A stretch of DNA of 64,000 nt, from the NCBI GenBank assembly GCA_047967505.1, contig CM106540.1, one strand, 5' to 3'. The notes below the pieces were generated by a model that did no database searches, had not been told where the DNA came from, and worked only from the letters and a program-made list of their open reading frames with translations. The stretch comes from Dipteris shenzhenensis. Its lineage: Eukaryota; Polypodiophyta; Polypodiopsida; Gleicheniales. This document shows positions 58,490 to 64,000 of this stretch, in pieces. Positions within the stretch are counted from its first letter, which is position 1, and each line of letters begins with the position of its first letter. A program made the translations under genes and the position numbers.

Positions 58490-60434
58490 CCAATCTTCAT
58501 TTTTGTCAGGGATGGCTTGCATGTTGAAGTAGTAGCACTTCAGTCGACTCCTATTTATTGTTGTATTGAATTAGACTCCATCCAATGTTTCTAGTAGCAT
58601 AGCTCTGATGGGATTCAACTTTCTTACTCGGTAGGGTCCTTGAACTATAAACTTCAGTTTGCCCTTGTGTACTTTGGCATTGTATAACAAGACCAAGTCA
58701 CCTTCCTTGATGTCTTTAGCTTTAAGATTTTTGTCAAACCATGCCTTTCTTCTGCATTTTTCAGTTGTCATGGCATGGTAGGTGACTAGTCTTGTCTTTG
58801 TATGCTTCTCCAACTGATAGAGTCTTTCTTTCAAGGATTCACGGTCTCCCATGCATTCTTGTACTGCTATGTGTAGGCTTGGTACTACAAATTCTAGTGG
58901 GACCACAGCTTTAGGGCCATACACCAATTGAAAAGGTGTGTTCCCTATACTGACCTTGAGTGTGGTTCGGTATGCCCATAGGGTGCACTTAGTTTTTCTG
59001 CCCAATCAGAATGTTGTGGTTCTACTACCTTGGTGAGGATAACACATAATATTTTGTTGGTGGATTCGGCCTGTCCATTTCTTTGGGAGTAGTAGGGTGT
59101 GCTTTTTCTATGGATTACCATAAAGCCAGACAAGAGTTCTTGGATTACCTAATGGACAAAATGTGGGCCTCTATCTAACACAATTTCAATGGGGCATCCG
59201 AATCAGGCGATCACATTCTCGTATAAGAATCTAGCTGTGCTTCTGGCATCTGCCTTTCTGACTGCTTTAGCTTTATCCCATTTGGTAAAGTAATCAGTGG
59301 CCACAATGATGTAGCGTGCCTATGTTCCCTTTGCTACTGGATGGATGGGACCGACATAGTCAATCCCCCATTTTTCAAATGGTTTTTGTGCAACAACTAT
59401 TGTTAGGGGAATGAAGTCTTTGTGTTGTGGTTTAGTAGTCTATTGGCATACATCATAGCCTTTTACATATTCATAGGCATCTGCCCAAAGTGTTGGCCAC
59501 CAGTAGCCTGCGAGGACTTTTCTTGATGTGGCTTCCACTTGGAAGTGTCCTCCTACAATGCCTTCATGGGCTTCACTTAGGATTGTTTGGCATGATCTCA
59601 TGAGGCACTACACATCTCTTCTTAATACTTGGTCCTTGCCCATCTTGTACAGTTGTACTGCAATGAGTTGATAGGGTGCAACCTTTAGAATCAGTTTTTT
59701 GGCATCTACTGCTTTCATTTTAGGGGGTGGACTTTCTACCATTAAGTACCCAATGATATCTCCACATATCACAACCTTTTACATATTCATAGACATCTAC
59801 CCAAAGTGTTGGCCACCAATAGCCTACGAGGAGGACTTTTCTTGATGTGTATTCCCCTTGGAAGTGTCCTCCTACAATGCCTTCATGGACTTCACTCAAG
59901 ATTGGCATGATCTCATGAGGCACTACACATCTCTTCTTAATACTTGGTCCTTGCGCATCTTGTACAGTTTTATTACAATGAGTTGATAGGGTGCAACCAT
60001 TAGAATCAGTTTTCTAGCATCTACTGCTTTCATTTTAGGGGGTGGTCTTCCTGCCATTAAGTACCCAATGATATCTCCACACCACTCTTGAACAACATCT
60101 ATTTGAAATAGTGTGGCATTTGGTAAGTCGTCTTCTACTCTAGTGGCTTCTTCTTCTGACTTGAAACGAGACATGTCATGGACAATGTAGTGTTGGGCAC
60201 CTTTGTGGACCATTATTTTGAAGTTAAATTCTGAAGCGAGAGGATCCATCGGGTTATTCTTCCTGTTGTATACGGATGGTTCACAAGATAAAGCAATGCT
60301 CGATGGTCGGTGTAGAAGACAAAATCATTTGCTAGTAGATAGTGCCGAAATTTCTTAACACTATACACCATTCCTAGGGCTTCTCTTTCTGTGGTGGTAT
60401 AATACATGCTCAAGGACATATGAAGGTGATCCAT
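58490..60434 (-). pseudogene. pol: Ty3/gypsy RNase H and integrase, 5'-truncated
   Basis: RNase H at 60434-60213 (TTTEREALGMVYSVKKF, YTDHRALLYL) leads to a linker (60249-59923), the integrase zinc-binding region (EAHEGIVGGHFQ, AGYWWPTL), a core with DYVGP-like, VLDRGPHF and GQAESTNK motifs near 59390, 59180 and 59090, and the C-terminal region at 59005-58571 (LVYGPKAVVPLEF, KEGDLVLLYN). Stops and frameshifts are numerous. RT, protease and gag are missing beyond 60434. Confidence 0.85.
59454..60081 (-). repeat. 315-bp tandem duplication inside the gypsy integrase region
   Basis: 59454-59766 and 59770-60081 match over their whole length at offset 315-316, covering the RNase H linker and integrase zinc-binding region. 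This duplicates part of the domain and disrupts the frame. Confidence 0.9.
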
Positions 60435-61130
60435 ATTTAGTTAACATCATCTTGGTCATAAGATGATCAAATATTTATTAGTTCCATAATTTAAATATTT
60501 TATTCATGTGATCATTTTGTGTACAAAATGGATCAAATCATGTCGGTAGAATAAAAATCGATGAGCTACAAAAAGTTTTTTGTGAGGGATTTTGCTAAGA
60601 GGAGTGTCTATATCATCAATGGGACTAATGTAACTCCATAAAATCAAGAAACCCCTTCAACTCACATGCTACCTTACATACTTTTGAGTGATTGCCTTGA
60701 GGTGTAGACATTGCAACATTTCCCCTTTTGTATCTATTGAATGATTGCTAACTTGCACGTATTTGTTATTTATTGAATAATAGGTTCTCTCTTTGTATGT
60801 TGCCAATAATTTTCCCTCTTGTATTCATTGAATGATTGCAGACTTGCATGGATTCCAATAGTAAGTTTAATCTTTGTAATTAGTTGTTTGCCAAGAATCA
60901 TACAAAAAATAATTAAAAACAATATGTAATAGTGTCATGTAGATTCAACCATTTTTAGTAAAAATTTATTGCTCCTACAGGTGTAGACAAAGTTCCTCAT
61001 ACGTATCGCTCGGACTTTGGGCTCGCTCGAATGCAATCGAGTGATGTTTTGACTTACCCAGGGTTGAGGAACTAAGGGTTTAGGGGGAGCATAGGAGTGG
61101 GAGAGGAAGAAGGTGTAAGAGCATGGGGGG
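60435..61130. other. AT-rich spacer, nothing recognised
   Basis: The gypsy homology stops at 60434. The following sequence is AT-rich without a domain. A small inverted repeat, ctcga-atgcaa-tcgag, is at about 61027-61042. Confidence 0.5.
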
Positions 61131-61252
61131 AAAGGAGAGAGAGAAGAGGGAGGAGGAGGAGGGAGGAGGAGGAGGAGGGAGGAGGAGAAGGGAGGAGGAG
61201 GGAGGAGGAGGAGGAGAAGGGAGGAGGAGGAGGGAGGAGGAGCGGGAGAGGA
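61131..61252. repeat. Homopurine (GGA)n tract, about 120 bp
   Basis: Nearly uninterrupted gaggaggagggagg-like purines. The Pro/Ser- or Glu-rich reading frames across it are artefacts of the repeat. Confidence 0.95.
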
Positions 61253-61454
61253 TGGGTTGCAAGGTTGGAGAAGAGGCGAGGAGGAGTTGCAAGGTTAGGA
61301 CATGCTTTTGGACGTGGAGTGCAAGGAAGCATGGACACTTGAGACAATTGCTTGGAATACCAAAGTAGAACTCAATACAATGCCCCAAAGAGTGTGGGCT
61401 TCCTAAACCCATACCTAATTATGGGGTATTTATACAAGTTGGAGAGCTTCCCTC

Positions 61455-61595
61455 TCTGCATGTAGGAATTGTAAGACATATTCTCTCTACATGTAGAACT
61501 TGTATATAGAAGTTGCATGTAGGAGTTGCAAGTTGCATGTTGCATGTAGGAGTTGCATGTAGAACTCGCATGTAGAACATGTATTTAGGAGTTAC
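61455..61595. repeat. Minisatellite of gcatgtag units
   Basis: The same gcatgtagaactt and gcatgtaggagtt units as at 48282-48746, adjacent to the LTR at 61596. Confidence 0.85.
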
Positions 61596-61884
61596 TATTG
61601 GAACACTGAAAGGAAAGAGTTGAGTGGACACAAAATCAGAATACTTGCATATAGAATGAAGAAGAAAGAGGTCCTTAGGTAGGCACCTCATACAAGGTCA
61701 CTGACATCACTGATGACCTCAAAGCTCCACAATCATCTCCTCAATCTACTCCTAGATTCACTCAATCATCCTATGTGGCTTTTCCACCACCTAAATGTGC
61801 TTGTGGGCACCTAACTGTGCCTCTAGCACTCACACATAGAAACATAAGGTGTGCCTGAGGCATACACCTTCAGATATCCCAACA
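61596..61884 (-). repeat. 3' LTR of the Gag-only element
   Basis: 289 bp, tattgg (mutated from tgttgg) to cccaaca on the plus strand. Confidence 0.9.
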
Positions 61885-62259
61885 AACCCCCCCTCAAGGA
61901 AATGCCTCAGGCTATGTCAAGGATACATCTAGTCTCATAGTTTCTCATGCCATCTCATGGTGGTCAAGGATAAATCTATGGCTAGGTTCTCATGCTAGCA
62001 AGGGTTCCCTTGGGTGTAAGGTAAACAGAAAGGGATACAAACAGACCTTCCAATGGTTATCTCCCCTACATGTACATGCACACAATGTCTGTAGGAGGTA
62101 CCATGGAACAAAAACATACACATGGCCTACATCATAAGGTGACAGAGGTGTTTACAAAACACACAACACACAATAATTTATTTTCATTCATTTTGGAGGA
62201 CTATCCAGGCTGAGTACCTTGACATAAAAAGAGAGATCTGGAGCATACATAGAGATGAT

Positions 62260-63090
62260 TTAAAATGCATAATCTTCATGGGATGCCTCATTTTGTGGAG
62301 GCAAATTCACTGTAAGTAGATTTGCATTTTCTGTCTTTGCTTTGTCTCTGCAAAACTTCTCACTATGGTTGTTTTTGCCACAGTGCTTGCATGGATTAAC
62401 TTTGAAGCAGTCCTTTGAAAGGTGATTTGTCTTTCCACAGTGATTGCAAGGAGAATACTTGCCCTTCTGGAATTTCATAACATAAGCAGTGCCATTGCCT
62501 TTCCTTAGCTCCATGTGTCTTTCTTCTTCTTGGAGAGCTGAGATAATGCCTTCAAGGTTTGGATTGGGAAGATTCTTCAAAGTGCTAACAATGTGATCAA
62601 AACTTTCAGGCATACTCTTAAGTAGCACTGCCATAGCATCATCAGGGGTGATAGGAGAGTTGATAGAAGCTAACTGAGTCATAAGACTCCGCATATAGTT
62701 GACATGAGCAGCTAAAGTAGTATCACTTGCCATCTTTAATTCAAAGAAAGAGATTTTAAGTGATAGTTTAGATATGTGAGAGCTTGCACCAAAAATCAAG
62801 TCTAGCTTCTGCCATGCTTCCGATGGAGACTCCAAGTCAGATATATGATGCATGTAATCATCACCCAAAGCTAAAGCAATTATACCATATGCTTTTTCTT
62901 CTCTTGCTGGATCCCTTGCCGGTCGTGTCGGAGTTGAAGATTCTCCAGCATTTGAGGCCGTAGAAGAAGCGGTAGGAGTAGGTTTGACAAGTCCCCATAA
63001 GTTCTCCCGCATCAATGCAAATTTTACCTTCATTTGCCATGTATGGAAGCCCTTTCCATTGAACTTCTCAAGATTATATAAGGTAGCCAT
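62260..63090 (-). CDS. gag: Intact copia-type Gag with two zinc knuckles
   Basis: 276 residues from ATG at 63090 to TAA at 62260. It starts with the common copia Gag N-terminus (LEKFNGKGFHTWQMKVKF), followed by the UBN2-like helical region (YMHHISDLESPSEAWQKL, LAAHVNYMRSLMTQL, LPNPNLEGIISALQEEE). The C-terminus carries CNHCGKTNHLSKDC and CKHCGKNNHSEKFC, both CX2CX4HX4C, and ends without entering a protease. The stop is followed by about 375 bp of noncoding sequence and the polypurine tract. An intact, isolated gag is the hallmark of TR-GAG elements. It probably assembles into particles with related Gag. Confidence 0.9.
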   Translation of the reverse strand: MATLYNLEKFNGKGFHTWQMKVKFALMRENLWGLVKPTPTASSTASNAGESSTPTRPARDPAREEKAYGIIALALGDDYMHHISDLESPSEAWQKLDLIFGASSHISKLSLKISFFELKMASDTTLAAHVNYMRSLMTQLASINSPITPDDAMAVLLKSMPESFDHIVSTLKNLPNPNLEGIISALQEEERHMELRKGNGTAYVMKFQKGKYSPCNHCGKTNHLSKDCFKVNPCKHCGKNNHSEKFCRDKAKTENANLLTVNLPPQNEASHEDYAF

Positions 63091-63876
63091 GAGAGGGTCT
63101 AACCCAGATATGGGCAGTGTCTGTCTCTCTTACAAGTGATATATGAGCAATAAAAGGTAATCTTTTCAAAGAGTAACAATCTTGAAATGCAAGATGTCTA
63201 AGCAAGAAATGACCAAGTAGATGTTAGAAAAATGAGCATAGCAGACTGAAAATAAATCTTGGTCAAACTATCAGTCAAACTTTGACTGTCCAAGGTCAAA
63301 CTTAAACTTGCATAGTCAAGCTTTCATGGCCAAAGAGGCAACTCAGAAATCTGCTCCAAATCGTTATGCAAAAATCAGAATTCAGAGGGCTTTTGTACTG
63401 AAGAGAAAGGTAAATAGGTAGAGCTTCTCCCTCAGGAAGGAATTGCGCAGAAAACGGCCACGTCGCCCAGCATTATAGAGGATATTTGGACTGGTTTTTC
63501 GTCGAAATCTACCCGAATACTGCTCCAAAAGAGCTCAAACTTGATGAGCAAGGAGGTCGTGCTGTCACCCAGCTCCCTCTAAGAGGAAATCGACAATGTA
63601 GCTCTCTACAGTGAGAACCAGGAAAAAGATCGTCGCGGCTTCCTGAGACAATGCCGCCCAGAAGATGGCGAGGTAAGTCATGTAGCTTGTTCTGCAGGTT
63701 TGCCTTGCCCTTGGGAAGACTCTCCTAAAGGATGAGATGCTGAGAATGCAGGTTTGAAGAGAACTTGCACTTCCAAAATCGACTTTGGAAAGGAAGGTGG
63801 AAGATGAAGGTGAAGAAGAAGATGATGATGTGGCACCTAACTAGGGCTCAAGGAGGATCAAATGGCTCTGATACCA

Positions 63877-64000
63877 TGTTGGAACACTGAAAGGAAAGAG
63901 TTGAGTGGACACAAAATCAGAATACTTGCATATAGAATGAAGAAGAAAGAGGTCCTTAAGTAGGCACCTCATACAAGGTCACTGACATCACTGATGACCT
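63877..64000 (-). repeat. 5' LTR of the Gag-only element (partial)
   Basis: First 124 bp of the LTR on the plus strand. It continues past the window. Confidence 0.9.

Larger units (their letters stand above)
61596..64000 (-). mobile_element. Gag-only LTR retrotransposon (TR-GAG type), cut by the window end
   Basis: The left LTR (61596-61884) and the start of the right LTR (63877-64000) differ at 2 of the 124 bases that overlap, so it is young. The internal 1.99 kb holds one intact gag ORF and no protease, integrase or RT. The iMet primer-binding site complement is at 63865-63876. A polypurine tract (GAGGGGGGGTT on the minus strand) adjoins the left LTR. The element would have to use pol in trans. 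Confidence 0.85.

Noticed and set aside
61072-61412. Pro/Ser- and Glu/Arg-rich ORFs
   Set aside because: Translations of the GGA tract on either strand.

Overview
The window looks like intergenic DNA from a large, repeat-rich land plant nuclear genome. The evidence is plant-type Ty1/copia and Ty3/gypsy retrotransposons primed by initiator-Met tRNA, spliceosomal GT-AG introns, long AT-rich spacers and microsatellites, with no operons or bacterial signals. I cannot name the species. The very low gene density and the decayed, nested elements would fit a fern, gymnosperm or other large-genome plant, but that is inference.

Only one gene looks intact and host-encoded: a three-exon minus-strand gene at 4612-5898 for a predicted 225-residue secreted protein. 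Two further minus-strand regions (25560-26745 and 45456-48350) carry decayed coding sequence with phase-compatible short introns. I do not recognise their products.

Most of the rest is mobile DNA. A young copia element (7224-14611, plus strand) has an intact 1043-residue pol and nearly identical LTRs, and sits inside an older minus-strand copia relic (about 6875-15579). The relic belongs to the same family as a complete but broken minus-strand copia (51112-56893) and a 5'-truncated plus-strand copy (26746-28983). That full copy preserves the empty target site of the young element. A minus-strand gypsy relic (18650 to about 23844) carries an extra plant-type RNase H and zinc-knuckle ORF upstream of gag, and ends at the start of integrase. 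A second gypsy (pol at 58490-60434) has an internal 315-bp tandem duplication. It is followed by a long coiled-coil-like coding region that the 51-57 kb copia interrupts.

Two non-autonomous LTR elements are present. One at 46247-48169 has no recognisable gag or pol and is inserted in an exon of the decayed gene at 45-48 kb. The other, at 61596 to the window end, encodes only an intact Gag with two zinc knuckles (TR-GAG type).

The spacers hold foldback and tandem repeats: a chain of four long inverted repeats at 32.70-33.47 kb, a 57-bp-arm hairpin at 41634-41799, a perfect 17-bp stem at 43303-43344, a cluster of 13 GTAC cores at 16.03-16.29 kb, and several minisatellites and microsatellites.
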